Below are positions 8,225 to 16,934 of a DNA stretch of 64,000 bases, piece by piece. Under the pieces are notes generated by a model. The model was given only the letters and a program-made list of their open reading frames with translations. It made no database searches and was not told the DNA's origin. A program made the position numbers and the translations under genes. Location of the stretch: the NCBI RefSeq assembly GCF_021343995.1, contig NZ_JAJTTE010000034.1, forward strand, positions 1 to 64,000, given 5' to 3'. Position 1 is the stretch's first letter, and every line of letters starts with the position of its first letter. The stretch is from Pseudonocardia terrae. Its GTDB lineage: Bacteria; Actinomycetota; Actinomycetes; Mycobacteriales; Pseudonocardiaceae.

Positions 8225-9586
8225 TTAGCGTTCGGCAAGACGTCCGGGCACGGGGTCGTCGACGGTCTCGGGCCGCGCGGCGGCGGCCCTCAGCAGGACG
8301 GTGAAGGTGGTGGGGCGCGTGCGGGTGAGGGTCAGCCGCCCGCCCTCGGCCTCGGCGAGACTGCGTGCGAGCGCGAGCCCGATGCCGTGCCCTTCGGAGC
8401 GGCGCGCGCGCCGCGTGAACAGCCCGGTCGAGGCGTCCGGCGGGATCTCGCCCTCGTCGGCGACGTCGACGGCGACGGCCCCGCCCGCACCGCGGACCCG
8501 GACCGTGATCAGCCCGTTCCCGTGGCGCAGGGCGTTGTCCACCAGGACGTCGAGGACCTGGCGGGTCGCCGCCTCCGACGCGGCGGCCGTGAGCCCGCGG
8601 GGAGCCTCGAGCTTCAGCGCCCGACCGGCCGCCTCGGCGCGTGTGTGCCAGTCGCCGGCGAGGTCGGCGACCAGGTCGGCGAGGACCAGCGCGTCGCGCG
8701 GCTCGTGGGTGTCGCGGGCGAGGGCGAGCAGGTCCTCGATGGTGCGCTGCAGCCCACCGCTGGCCCGCACGGCCTGGTGCATCGCCTCGCGCAGCCGATC
8801 CACCTCCCCGGTGGCGGCGGGGTCGTTCAGCGCCGGGGTCGGTACGTCCAGGGCGGCCTCGAGTGTCAACCGGAGCCCGGCCAGCGGCGTGCGGAGCTGG
8901 TGGGAGGCGTCGGCGGTGAAGGCGCGTTCGCGGGCGACGAGACCGCCGAGCCGTTCGGCGGTGGTGTCCAGGTCCACGCCGACGGAGTCGATCTCGGGAA
9001 TGCCGACCCGTGCCGTGCGGGCGGTGAAGTCGCCGTCGCCGAGGCGCCGGGCGGTGGCGGACAACCGCTCGAGCGGGCCGGCGAGGGTACCCGCCTGACG
9101 CCGGGCCACCAGCCCCACCACGGTCAGCGCCGCCGCCGCCAGCGCGAGCATGACCCCCCACACGAGCGCGATCTGCACGTAGACCTCGGCGGGGCTGCTG
9201 GACACGCGGATCGCGCCGGCCCGCGGGTCGTCCTCCCCGATGATCGGAACGGCCACGACGCCGTCGTCGTCGGTGTCCTGGTGCGCCTCGGAGAGCACGT
9301 CCGAGACGGAGCCGTCGGCCCGGTCCGGGCCGGTGCCGAGGATCCGGTTGCCGGCGCGGTCGTAGAGCGCGACGTCGGCGTTCTCCACGCTCGGGGGCAG
9401 GTGCGGGGCGTTGCCGTGGGCGAGGTCGACGGCCACGGTGAGCGCGGCGACGTCCGCGACCTGGTCGAGCTCGCTGGTCTCGTCGTGGGCGAGGTAGGGG
9501 ACCACGATCGCGGCCAGCGGCAGCCCGAACAGGGCGATGGCCAGCACGGCGGCGCCCAGCGTGAGCACCACGATCCGTTTGCGCAC
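8225..9586 (-). CDS. Sensor histidine kinase
   Basis: A 453-residue membrane kinase. It has TM1 (about 7-31), an extracytoplasmic sensor of about 105 residues, TM2 (about 138-162), a HAMP linker (TLAGPLERL...DGDF), and the dimerization/phosphoacceptor motif TADASHQLRTPL (H229). The ATP-binding domain has the N box DVLVDNALRHG and the G2 box GHGIGLALARSL. The GTG start has no alternative nearby. It is probably the partner of the response regulator at 10174-10890, with a DUF1707 gene between them. The sensor domain is not a recognisable ligand-binding fold. Confidence 0.93.
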   Translation of the reverse strand: MRKRIVVLTLGAAVLAIALFGLPLAAIVVPYLAHDETSELDQVADVAALTVAVDLAHGNAPHLPPSVENADVALYDRAGNRILGTGPDRADGSVSDVLSEAHQDTDDDGVVAVPIIGEDDPRAGAIRVSSSPAEVYVQIALVWGVMLALAAAALTVVGLVARRQAGTLAGPLERLSATARRLGDGDFTARTARVGIPEIDSVGVDLDTTAERLGGLVARERAFTADASHQLRTPLAGLRLTLEAALDVPTPALNDPAATGEVDRLREAMHQAVRASGGLQRTIEDLLALARDTHEPRDALVLADLVADLAGDWHTRAEAAGRALKLEAPRGLTAAASEAATRQVLDVLVDNALRHGNGLITVRVRGAGGAVAVDVADEGEIPPDASTGLFTRRARRSEGHGIGLALARSLAEAEGGRLTLTRTRPTTFTVLLRAAAARPETVDDPVPGRLAER

Positions 9587-9613
9587 GTCACCAGAACCTA
9601 GTGGCGAGGGTGG

Positions 9614-10000
9614 TCAGAAGCGGTCGATCGGGCCGATGCCGTGCAGCAGCGCGGTGAGCAGCAGCGCGGCGAGCGCGGCGAGGAACAGGACGCGCAGGCC
9701 CGCGCGGAGCAGCGTCGCGCGGTCGAGTCGGTCGTCGGCGGCAGGTTCGGGCGGGTCGAGGTCCTCGGTGAGGCGGTCCAGGCGGGCGCGGCTGCGGGCC
9801 CGATAGACCTCGGAGAGACGCTGCCCGGCCTGCTGGACGGTGAGCACCCCGTCGTCGAGGGCGACCCGGATCCGCGCCGCTGCGCGCTCCCGGTCTACCT
9901 CGTGCACCTCGTCGGCCGTCCCGGATCCCGGAGGCCCCTGCGGGTGTCCGTCGTCCGACCAGGTCGCCGGGTCGTGGCGCCACTCGCCCGGCGCGCTCAC
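9614..10000 (-). CDS. DUF1707 domain membrane protein
   Basis: A 128-residue protein with the DUF1707 (SHOCT-like) module DRERAAARIRVALDDGVLTVQQAGQRLSEVYRAR, given here in its two recognisable halves, followed by one C-terminal transmembrane helix (about 103-123). DUF1707 proteins are common in actinobacteria, often beside two-component or stress genes; their function is unknown. Two consecutive GTG codons are possible starts (10003, 10000). The second is 7 nt from the GGAGG site and is chosen. Its position between response regulator and kinase suggests a role in the same signalling unit. Confidence 0.8.
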   Translation of the reverse strand: MSAPGEWRHDPATWSDDGHPQGPPGSGTADEVHEVDRERAAARIRVALDDGVLTVQQAGQRLSEVYRARSRARLDRLTEDLDPPEPAADDRLDRATLLRAGLRVLFLAALAALLLTALLHGIGPIDRF

Positions 10001-10117
10001 CACGGTTCCTCCCGGCGGGCGGCCGGCCCTCCACCCGTCCGCACCGCCGCCGTCGCCGTGCCCCGGGCCGGGCCTGCTTCGTCGACCAGCTGCACCCCGG
10101 TCACGGTAGGCAGGGCT

Positions 10118-10127
10118 CGGTTAACCG
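10118..10127. promoter_or_regulatory. Palindrome upstream of the DUF1707/kinase genes
   Basis: The perfect 10-bp palindrome CGGTTAACCG lies in the 173-bp gap between the response regulator and the DUF1707 gene. A related ATGGTTAGCG string occurs upstream of the PAP2 gene near 8220. Both could be binding sites of the local response regulator. This is inferred from position only. Confidence 0.3.
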
Positions 10128-10173
10128 CGGCCCTCCTCCGGCAAGGCCACGGCAAAAAGTGCCGGCCGGCGGC

Positions 10174-10890
10174 TCAGCCGGTCTCGGGCGGGTCCAGACG
10201 GTAGCCGTGCCCGCGCAAGGTCGTGATCCGCGGGAGCGCGGTGCCGGGTGGCAGGTCGGTCAGGTGCCGGCGCAGCGCGGCGATGTGCACGTCGAGGGTC
10301 TTGGTCGAGCGGAACCAGTGCTCGTCCCACACCTCGGACATGAGGGTCTCCCGGCTGACGGCGGTCGCCGGCTGCGCGGCGAGCCGGGCGAGCAGCTCGA
10401 ACTCCTTGGCCCGCAGCGGGAGCTCGATCCCGGCGGCGAGGACGCGGCGGCCGGCCAGGTCGATCACGAGGTCGCCCAGGACGGTGCTGCCCCCGTCGCC
10501 GTCGTCCGCGGCGGCCCGCGAGCCGGTCTCGGCCCGGCGCAGGTGGGCCTGGACGCGGGCGTGCAGCTCGGCCAGCCCGACCGGCTTGGTGAGGTAGTCG
10601 TCGGCGCCGGCCTCCAGGCCGATGATCACGTCCATCTCGGCGTCCCGGGCGGTCAGTATCACCAGGACCGCGCCGGGCTGGGTGAGCCGCAGGTCCCGGC
10701 AGACGTCGATCCCGTCGGCGTCGGGCAGGCCCAGGTCGAGCAGGACCAGGTCGAACCGGCCGTCGCGCCCCGCCTGCAGCGCGTCCCGGCCGCTGGTGCA
10801 CCACACCACGTCGTGCCCGTGCACGGCCAGGCTGCTGCGCAGGGCCCGGCCGATCGTGTCGTCGTCCTCCACGACGAGCAGGCGCGCCAT
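10174..10890 (-). CDS. OmpR/PhoB-family response regulator
   Basis: A 238-residue two-domain regulator. The receiver domain has the acidic pocket VVEDDD, phosphoacceptor D52 (LVLLDLGLPDADG), T80 and K102 (YLTKPVG). The winged-helix effector ends in TTLRGHGYRL, the OmpR-family wing. ATG 10890 is the natural start. Downstream on the same strand come DUF1707 and kinase genes, its likely partner. The 173-bp gap after it may hold a second promoter. Confidence 0.94.
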   Translation of the reverse strand: MARLLVVEDDDTIGRALRSSLAVHGHDVVWCTSGRDALQAGRDGRFDLVLLDLGLPDADGIDVCRDLRLTQPGAVLVILTARDAEMDVIIGLEAGADDYLTKPVGLAELHARVQAHLRRAETGSRAAADDGDGGSTVLGDLVIDLAGRRVLAAGIELPLRAKEFELLARLAAQPATAVSRETLMSEVWDEHWFRSTKTLDVHIAALRRHLTDLPPGTALPRITTLRGHGYRLDPPETG

Positions 10891-10934
10891 GGTCCGGAGC
10901 CTACGACCTCGCCGGCGCCTCGCGCCGACGCGGC

Positions 10935-11852
10935 TCAGCCCTCGACCACGAAGTCCGTGTGATCGGCGCGGACGGCCACGGGCGCCGCGCCGGGCACCGG
11001 GGTGGCCCGCTCGAGTGCCGCCCAGCCGCTGTCCTCGGCCCGTTCGGCGCGTTCGGCCGCTCCGCCGCCGCGGATCCCGAAGAGCCGCTTCGCGACGACG
11101 AGGTACACGACGATCGCCAGGTTGATCACCAGGGTCAGCATCTTCAGCGGGGAGACGCTCCGCGTCAGCTCCCAGATCTCGTAGGGCACGAACACGACGG
11201 TGGCGACGAACGTCAGGTACTCCGCCCAGCGGCGGCCGCGCCACAGCCCGATCGCCTCGACGCCCTCCAGCGCCGCGTAGGCGGCGGCGCCCGCCGCGAC
11301 GAGGTAGAGGTTGACGGCCGCGACGGAGAACACGCGTTGGACCTGGTGGACGAGCCCCGCCTCGGTGTCGTTCACCGGGCCGCCCAGCCCGCCCTGCAGA
11401 CCCTGCAGCACCCGGGAGAACTCGGCGTTCAGCGCGACCTCGTGCGTCGCGAACAGGAAGACCGCGGCGGACAGCACACCGAGCACCAGGAAGTGCAGGA
11501 GCCGGTCGAGCGCGATGAGCCTCAGCACGTAGCGATCGCGCAACGCCTTGCCCCGCAGCGGCAGCGTCACCTGCTCGCGCTCCGGCGGGAACTGCCTGGT
11601 CGGAGCGGTCGGAGGGGGGAGCGCCACCCAGGAGTCGCAGCGCAGGCAGCGGTACCAGCGCAGGCCCCCGGCCTCGCGGGCGAACAGGGCGTCCGCCGGG
11701 CGTAGGTGCTCGGCGTCCGTGCCCAGCAGCTCGTGTCCGTGCAGTCCGCACCCGATCAGCTCGTAGCGCAGCCGGGGGCGGAAGCGTCGGGGCCGCTCGG
11801 TCCCCGGTGCCGTCCGCAGCACCGTCGGCCGCTCGGCCGTCTTTCCGTCCAT
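10935..11852 (-). CDS. DUF2127-like membrane protein with N-terminal zinc-ribbon-like segment
   Basis: A 305-residue protein. The N-terminal 90 residues carry GCGLHGHEL and WYRCLRCDSW, a His/Cys pattern that looks like a treble-clef zinc site. About four transmembrane helices follow, including RLIALDRLLHFLVLGVL and LKMLTLVINLAIVVYLV, which match DUF2127. Function is unknown. ATG 11852 gives the full Cys-containing domain. It lies 44 bp upstream of the response regulator gene's start, in the same orientation but transcribed away from it. Confidence 0.75.
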   Translation of the reverse strand: MDGKTAERPTVLRTAPGTERPRRFRPRLRYELIGCGLHGHELLGTDAEHLRPADALFAREAGGLRWYRCLRCDSWVALPPPTAPTRQFPPEREQVTLPLRGKALRDRYVLRLIALDRLLHFLVLGVLSAAVFLFATHEVALNAEFSRVLQGLQGGLGGPVNDTEAGLVHQVQRVFSVAAVNLYLVAAGAAAYAALEGVEAIGLWRGRRWAEYLTFVATVVFVPYEIWELTRSVSPLKMLTLVINLAIVVYLVVAKRLFGIRGGGAAERAERAEDSGWAALERATPVPGAAPVAVRADHTDFVVEG

Positions 11853-11941
11853 GCGGCGGGATACCCCGGGACCTCTGCCCCACGCGTGGGATCCGTCGGA
11901 CGCGGCCGGTGCCGCCCCCCGCGTCCCGCGTCGACGCCGGG

Positions 11942-13399
11942 TCATCGCGGGCTGGGGCCGGACGGCCGGGCGACGACCTGGGTCGCGGCCCGGTCGAGCG
12001 GGGCGAGGGGCCGGCGCTGCGGGGCCAGCGGCACGTAGGCGTGGTGCGAGAGCCGCAGCAGCAGGCCGACCAGGAGGTAGTTGGCGAGCAGGGACGATCC
12101 GCCGTACGAGAGGAAGGGCGTGGTCAGCCCGGTCTCCGGGATGAGGTTGGTGACGCCGCCGATGACGATGAAGACCTGCAGCCCGATGGTGGTGCCGAGT
12201 CCGGCGGCGAGCAGCGTGCCGAAGCCGTCGCGCAGGCGCAGCGCGGTCCGGAACGCGCGCGCCGCCAGCAGGGCGTAGACGAGCAGGACGGCGCTGATCC
12301 CGACCAGCCCGAGCTCCTCGCCGATGCCGGAGCCGATGAAGTCGGCGTTGGCCAGCGGGACGAGGTCCGGGCGCCCCTGCCCGAGGCCGGTGCCGAACGT
12401 GCCGCCGGTGCCGAGCCCGAACAGGGACTGCGAGACCTGGTAGCCACTGCCGGTGTACTCGGCGGTCGGGTCGAGCCAGACCTCGAAGCGGGTCCGCACG
12501 TGATCGAAGAGCTCGTAGGCCGCGACCGAGCTGGCGGCGAAGCAGAGCAGGCCGATGAGCACCCAGGAGATCCGGGACGTCGCGACGTAGATCATCACGA
12601 GCACCACGCCGAAGATCAGCATGGAGGCGCCGAGCTCGCGCTCGAGGGTCAGCACCCCGACCGCGAGTCCCCAGGCGACCAGCAGCGGGGCGAGATCGCG
12701 CAGGCGGGGGAGGACGACCGGACCGACCGTCCGGCCGGCGGTGCGGAACAGCTCGCGCTTGGAGACCAGGAACGCGGCCACGAACACGATGACGAAGATC
12801 TTGGCGAACTCGCCCGGTTGGATCGAGAAGGGACCGAGGCGCAGCCAGAGCTTGGCGCCGTTGATCTCGGAGAGCCGTGCCGGAAGCAGGCCGGGCAGGG
12901 CGAGCAGCGCGAGGCCGGCGAGCCCGAGGGTGTAGGCGTAGCGCGCGAGCACGCGGTGGTCGCGCAGCCGCCAGCAGAGCAGTGCCAGCAGCACGACACC
13001 CGCGGCGGTCCAGGCGAGTTGGCGCACGGCGTCGGCGGACGGGGCCGGGGAGCCCGCGGCGGCGGCGGTCGCGGCGGCGGCGAGATCCAGGCGATGGATC
13101 ATGACGAGGCCGAGTCCGTTGAGCAGCGCCACGAGCGGGAGCAGCAGGGGGTCCGCGAAAGGAGCGGTCGCCCGCACGACGAGGTGCGCGAGGACGAAGA
13201 GGGCGAGGTAGCCGGGCCCGAGGAGAAGGACCTGGGCGGACAGCTGCTGGTTCTGGCCGACCTCGACCAGCACCAGCGCGAGCGTGACGACCGTGCAGGC
13301 CAGGATCACGAGCAGCAGCTCGGTCACGCGGAGCCTCCGCACGGGGACGACCGTGTGGTCGGCGGGGGCGGTGACCTCCGCCGGTGCGTTCTCGACCAC
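11942..13399 (-). CDS. SEDS family peptidoglycan polymerase (FtsW/RodA/SpoVE)
   Basis: A 485-residue polytopic membrane protein that polymerises lipid II glycan strands. The SEDS landmarks are QPGEFAKIFVIVF, LERELGASMLIFG, GFGLGTGGTFGTGLGQ in a G-rich loop, NADFIGSGIGEELG and TPFLSYGGSSLL. The short cytoplasmic head and roughly 12 helices fit RodA better than FtsW, and a second, clearer FtsW lies at 19.5 kb. No penicillin-binding protein or kinase gene is adjacent, unlike the usual actinobacterial rodA cluster, so the partner is unknown. GTG start at 13399. Confidence 0.9.
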   Translation of the reverse strand: MVENAPAEVTAPADHTVVPVRRLRVTELLLVILACTVVTLALVLVEVGQNQQLSAQVLLLGPGYLALFVLAHLVVRATAPFADPLLLPLVALLNGLGLVMIHRLDLAAAATAAAAGSPAPSADAVRQLAWTAAGVVLLALLCWRLRDHRVLARYAYTLGLAGLALLALPGLLPARLSEINGAKLWLRLGPFSIQPGEFAKIFVIVFVAAFLVSKRELFRTAGRTVGPVVLPRLRDLAPLLVAWGLAVGVLTLERELGASMLIFGVVLVMIYVATSRISWVLIGLLCFAASSVAAYELFDHVRTRFEVWLDPTAEYTGSGYQVSQSLFGLGTGGTFGTGLGQGRPDLVPLANADFIGSGIGEELGLVGISAVLLVYALLAARAFRTALRLRDGFGTLLAAGLGTTIGLQVFIVIGGVTNLIPETGLTTPFLSYGGSSLLANYLLVGLLLRLSHHAYVPLAPQRRPLAPLDRAATQVVARPSGPSPR

Positions 13400-13576
13400 G
13401 TTCCCGACGGTAATGCGGCGAAGGAAAGCGCACGGTAAGGCGACGGCAACGGCACCGTGTGCCCGGCGGCGGTTCGACCGGAATGGCCGTGGCCGGCCGC
13501 CGGATTCCCTTTTCTTGCCGTCCGTTCCCGGCCCGGTCGCCGGATCCGTGCGCGACGGCGCGGCTCGGCGGAACGA

Positions 13577-14371
13577 TCAGTGCAGGACGTTCACCGCCCG
13601 GGCGACGACCAGGGCCACCGTGGCGAGGGAGACGAGGGCCTGCAGCGTCATCAGCATCTTCGCCCAGCGGCTGAGCGGCATCGTGTCGGTCGGGCTGAAG
13701 GCGGTGGCGTTGGTGAAGGACACGTAGAGGTAGTCGAGGAACCGCGGCTCCCACTCCCGCTTGTGCGGGTCGTCGCTCTGCATCTGCACGAACTCGAAGT
13801 CCGCGTCGTGGCGCAGCCCGTGGGCCCGCGACACCGGTCCTCCCCGGTCGAGCTCCCAGTACCAGATCCCGAAGGCGATGATGTTGGTGAGCCAGATCGC
13901 CGCACCGCTGCTGAGCAGCGGACCTGCGTCGTCGCCGGATCGTCCGGACAGGATGCCGACCACCAGGAGCGTGGCCGACCACGCGTTGGCCAGGCTGAGC
14001 AGGCCGACCAGCACCAGGCCGGCCGCACGCAGCCAGTCCGACCCGCGGTCCAGCCGCGTCGGTCCGGCGGCCACCAGCCCGAGGAGGACGAGCAGCTCCA
14101 GGCCCGGCAGCAGCCAGCGGGAGACGGGCACCAGGCTGTCCGGCAGGGCCAGCTGAAGCGCGATCGCGACCACGACGGCGACGGCGGCCGGCCAGCGGGG
14201 TTCACCGGCGGTCCGGCGCTTCCAGGCGGGGAGCCCGGCGTGTGAGGCGTCCGGCGCCAGGTCGGCCTCGAGCCGGGTGAGCTCGCGCCGGATGGTGTCG
14301 AGGGCGTGCTGATGGCCGAACTCGTCTTTCCTGTGCCCTGCGGGCGGGTCGCCGGAATCACTCGCGCTCAT
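13577..14371 (-). CDS. DUF1345-like membrane protein
   Basis: A 264-residue protein with a polar N-terminal 60 residues and about six hydrophobic segments. The end, YVSFTNATAFSPTDTMPLS followed by a long helix, resembles the DUF1345 C-terminus (YxSFTxxTxFxxxD), which has a faint likeness to ion-channel pore regions. Function is unknown. ATG 14371 lacks a clear ribosome site. A CCGGAAT-GACG-ATTCCGG palindrome lies 63 bp upstream. The gene is divergent from the ArsR gene at 14649. Confidence 0.7.
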   Translation of the reverse strand: MSASDSGDPPAGHRKDEFGHQHALDTIRRELTRLEADLAPDASHAGLPAWKRRTAGEPRWPAAVAVVVAIALQLALPDSLVPVSRWLLPGLELLVLLGLVAAGPTRLDRGSDWLRAAGLVLVGLLSLANAWSATLLVVGILSGRSGDDAGPLLSSGAAIWLTNIIAFGIWYWELDRGGPVSRAHGLRHDADFEFVQMQSDDPHKREWEPRFLDYLYVSFTNATAFSPTDTMPLSRWAKMLMTLQALVSLATVALVVARAVNVLH

Positions 14372-14433
14372 CGTCGGGATTATCGACGGTGGCGGTATCG
14401 CCGCATCGGCCGGTCCGGCATTTCCGAGGGGCC

Positions 14434-14451
14434 CCGGAATGACGATTCCGG
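14434..14451. promoter_or_regulatory. Inverted repeat in the DUF1345/ArsR divergent region
   Basis: CCGGAAT-GACG-ATTCCGG, perfect 7-bp arms, 63 bp upstream of the minus-strand start at 14371 and 198 bp upstream of the arsR start. The spacing suits an operator. No binding protein can be named. Confidence 0.35.
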
Positions 14452-14648
14452 CATTTCTCACCAGCCGGTACCCGTTCACCGCCACGAGCGGGCCGCCACG
14501 GGAGGCCCGAACGCCGCGGTGTCGGCGTCGGCCGGCTGCCCCGGGCTGCGGGAGTGCCGGGGCGGCATCGTGTACAACCACTGCACAAGAGCGGAACATC
14601 GTCGGGTAAACCGGCGCCGGCTGGGACGATCATCGATGGGGGCTGTCC

Positions 14649-15011
14649 GTGTCAGCTGCGCGTGCCGCCCCGCAGGGTCCCGGCACGCCGCTGCCGGCCG
14701 AGCAGCTCCAGGCGGTCGCCGCCGTGTTCGGGATGCTCGCCGCGACGGTCCGGCTGCAGATCCTGTGGCTGCTCGCCGCCGGACCCCGGGACGTCGGCAC
14801 GCTGGCCGCCGAGCTGGACCAGTCCGTCCAGACGGTGAGCCATCACCTCGCGAAGCTCAGGCTCGGCGGCCTCGTGCACGCCCGACGCGACGGCAAGCGG
14901 CAGATCTACGACGTTGCCGACGAGTCGGTCATCGACCTCATCCGGCTCGCCGCCGCGCCGTACACCGACGATCCGGCCGACGGGCGCCCGCGACGCCGCA
15001 CCACGGCCTGA
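14649..15011 (+). CDS. ArsR family transcriptional regulator
   Basis: A 120-residue winged-helix protein: ATVRLQILWLLAAGPRDVGTLA, the recognition helix QSVQTVSHHLAKLRLGGL, and the wing VHARRDGKRQIYDV. It has no cysteine, and none of the known alpha-3 or alpha-5 metal-ligand sets, so a metal signal of the classical kind is unlikely. GTG 14649 is preceded by GGGGG at 14638-14642. It lies 148 bp ahead of tatA, whose promoter holds an ArsR-style palindrome (15061-15082); that operon is the probable target. Confidence 0.9.
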   Translation: MSAARAAPQGPGTPLPAEQLQAVAAVFGMLAATVRLQILWLLAAGPRDVGTLAAELDQSVQTVSHHLAKLRLGGLVHARRDGKRQIYDVADESVIDLIRLAAAPYTDDPADGRPRRRTTA

Positions 15012-15054
15012 CGGCGGCACGCAGGGGACGCCGCGGGCCGGGACGGGCTCGGCT

Positions 15055-15082
15055 TATACTCAAATAGTTGCGCAATTGTTTG
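15055..15082. promoter_or_regulatory. Promoter with ArsR-type palindromic operator
   Basis: The -10 hexamer TATACT (15055-15060) abuts CAAATAGTTG-CG-CAATTGTTTG (15061-15082), an inverted repeat matching at 8 of 10 positions. The TTGCGCAA centre resembles known ArsR/SmtB operators (ATA-N-TTGCGCAA type). The AT-rich site stands out in this GC-rich DNA. It lies 78 bp upstream of tatA, so a bound regulator would block initiation. Confidence 0.65.
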
Positions 15083-15159
15083 CCCGATTTGTCGGCGCGG
15101 GCCGTGCGGTCCGCGCGGTCCGGGGCGGTCCGGCGCGGACAGGAGGGAGGTGGCCCGTC

Positions 15160-15357
15160 ATGGGTTCGTTGAGCCCCGTGCACTGGCTGATCGTCATCGG
15201 GGTCGTCGTGCTGCTCTTCGGCGCGAAGAAGCTGCCGGACATGGCGCGCGCGGTCGGGCAGTCGGCCCGCGTGCTCAAGGGCGAGATGCGCGGGCTGCGC
15301 GAGGACGACCGCGCCGCCGGAACACCGCCGCGGGACGGCGGCGGGACGGCGACCTGA
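15160..15357 (+). CDS. tatA: Sec-independent translocase subunit TatA/TatE
   Basis: A 65-residue protein of the twin-arginine export pathway. One N-terminal transmembrane helix (HWLIVIGVVVLLFG) is followed by the hinge and amphipathic helix KKLPDMARAVGQSARVLKGEM and a short polar tail. A strong AGGAGGGAGG site (15141-15150) precedes ATG 15160. It is the first gene of an operon with the CtaG-like gene, 4 bp apart. TatB is nearby at 16935-17333 on the other strand; no TatC is in the window. Confidence 0.92.
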   Translation: MGSLSPVHWLIVIGVVVLLFGAKKLPDMARAVGQSARVLKGEMRGLREDDRAAGTPPRDGGGTAT

Positions 15358-15361
15358 CGAC

Positions 15362-16378
15362 ATGCTGCCCGCCGCGGCCGGACTCCCCCCGCTGCCGCCG
15401 CTGACACCGCTCCGGCTGCTCACGGCCTGGCGGTTCGAACCGGCCGTCGTCGCGGCCTGTCTCGCCCTGGGCGGCGCCTACGCCGTGGGACTGCGCCGCT
15501 GGCGCCGCAGCGGCGCGGCGTGGCCGCGCGGCCGGGTGACCGCGTTCGCGCTCGGCGTCCTGCTGCTCGCGCTGGTCGGCCTGTCGTTCATCGGCGTCTA
15601 CGACGACACCCTGTTCTGGGTCCGGGCCCTGCAGAACCTCGTGCTGCTCATGGTCGCGCCGTTGTTCCTGGCCGTGGGGGCGCCGCTGACGCTCGCCGCG
15701 GCGGCCGTGCCGGACCGATGGCGGCCGAGGATGCGCCGCTGGTTCCACGGGCGTACGGCGCAGGTGCTGACGTTCCCGTTCACGGTGACGATCCTGCTCG
15801 TGGTCCCGCTGCTGGTGCTCTACCTCGGCCCGCTCTACGAGCAGACGTTGCGCAGCGGGGTCGTGTCCGGGCTCGTCTCGGCGGTGATCGGGACGTGCGG
15901 TTTCGTGTACTTCTGGACGCGGTTCCGGATCGACCCGACGCCGCGCGCCGGCTCGTACCTCGTCACCCTCTGGATCACCGGGGTGGAGATGGTGGGCGAC
16001 GCCGTGCTCGGCGTCGTGCTCTGGCTCGGGCCGATCGTGGCCGAGGCGTGGTACGCGGCCCGGGGCTGGGGCCCGGGGCTGCGCACCGACCAGCTGATCG
16101 GTGCCGGGATCCTGTGGATCGGCGGCGACGTCGTCGGGTTGCCGTTCGTGGGTGTGGTGCTGCACCGTTTCACCCGCGAGGAGGAGCACAAGGCGCGCGA
16201 GATCGACGCCAGGCTCGACCGCGAGGAAGCGGAGGCAGCCCGCGATGCCGCAGCGATGTCCACCGAGACGGCCACCGGGAGGTCCGCTGCCGAGTCCGAG
16301 CCCGGCCCGCCGCAGCGGTCGCGGTTGTGGTGGGAGGACGACCCGCAACTGGCCGAGCGGTTCCGCCGCCACCCCTGA
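15362..16378 (+). CDS. Cytochrome c oxidase assembly protein (caa3-type CtaG)
   Basis: A 338-residue integral membrane protein of the caa3_CtaG family, thought to help copper-centre assembly in terminal oxidases. It has about seven transmembrane helices, a typical FVYFWTRFRIDPTPR turn, and a long charged C-terminal tail ending in RLWWEDDPQLAERFRR. Motif-scale likeness rather than a catalytic signature supports the family. It follows tatA by 4 bp and precedes a lipoprotein gene, which suggests a small respiratory-assembly operon under the palindromic promoter at 15055. Confidence 0.85.
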   Translation: MLPAAAGLPPLPPLTPLRLLTAWRFEPAVVAACLALGGAYAVGLRRWRRSGAAWPRGRVTAFALGVLLLALVGLSFIGVYDDTLFWVRALQNLVLLMVAPLFLAVGAPLTLAAAAVPDRWRPRMRRWFHGRTAQVLTFPFTVTILLVVPLLVLYLGPLYEQTLRSGVVSGLVSAVIGTCGFVYFWTRFRIDPTPRAGSYLVTLWITGVEMVGDAVLGVVLWLGPIVAEAWYAARGWGPGLRTDQLIGAGILWIGGDVVGLPFVGVVLHRFTREEEHKAREIDARLDREEAEAARDAAAMSTETATGRSAAESEPGPPQRSRLWWEDDPQLAERFRRHP

Positions 16379-16400
16379 CCGGCGCACGACCGCTGCCGTC

Positions 16401-16898
16401 GTGGCGGTCGTGACGGTCGTGGTAGCCGTCCTCGTGCTGCTGGCGGGGTGCGGTGCGGTGCAGCCGTCGGCGGGTGCCGCCCCGCCGACCACGGCTCCTC
16501 CGCCGACGACGGAGGCTGCTCCGACGACGCTCCTGTTCGGCCAGACCTTCACCTTCCCCGGCGGCCCGCGTGTGCTGGTCCTGCGCCCGGAGCCGCTCAC
16601 GGCGTCGCCCGGCCAGGGCGCACCCGGGACCGAGCGTGTCGAGCTCCGGCTCGAGCTCACCGCGGCCGACGAGCCCGTGGTCCCGCGCTCCGACCTGCGC
16701 GTCGACCTCGCCGCGGGAGGCCGGCCCGTCGCCCCGGTGTCCGACGCGCAGGCCCCGGGACTGACCTCGGACCCGCTGCCCGCCGGCCGGTCCCGGATCC
16801 TGGTGCTCGCGTTCGCGGCGCCGGCCGGCGCGACGGGGTGGCAGGCCTCCGTGACCTTCCGGGGCGGCCCGGCCGCGGTCTTCCAGGAGGACATCTGA
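16401..16898 (+). CDS. Secreted lipoprotein of unknown function
   Basis: A 165-residue exported protein. A hydrophobic signal is followed by the lipobox LLAGC (lipidated Cys near residue 17), then a Pro/Thr-rich linker and a beta-rich domain with repeated RVELRLEL and LAFAAP-like strands, a profile seen in extracytoplasmic Ig-like domains. GTG 16401 gives a signal with little positive charge, so an earlier non-canonical start is possible. It is 22 bp after the CtaG-like gene; a periplasmic copper or oxidase-assembly role is inferred from that neighbour only. There is no Met/His-rich copper motif. Confidence 0.7.
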   Translation: MAVVTVVVAVLVLLAGCGAVQPSAGAAPPTTAPPPTTEAAPTTLLFGQTFTFPGGPRVLVLRPEPLTASPGQGAPGTERVELRLELTAADEPVVPRSDLRVDLAAGGRPVAPVSDAQAPGLTSDPLPAGRSRILVLAFAAPAGATGWQASVTFRGGPAAVFQEDI

Positions 16899-16934
16899 GG
16901 GCATCTGCTCGCACTCGAGCTCGCGGTGCGTGCT

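Noticed and set aside
15425..15445. tRNA T-loop-like string GGTTCGAACC
   Set aside because: It lies in frame within the CtaG-like gene, and no cloverleaf can be built around it. No tRNA was found in the window.
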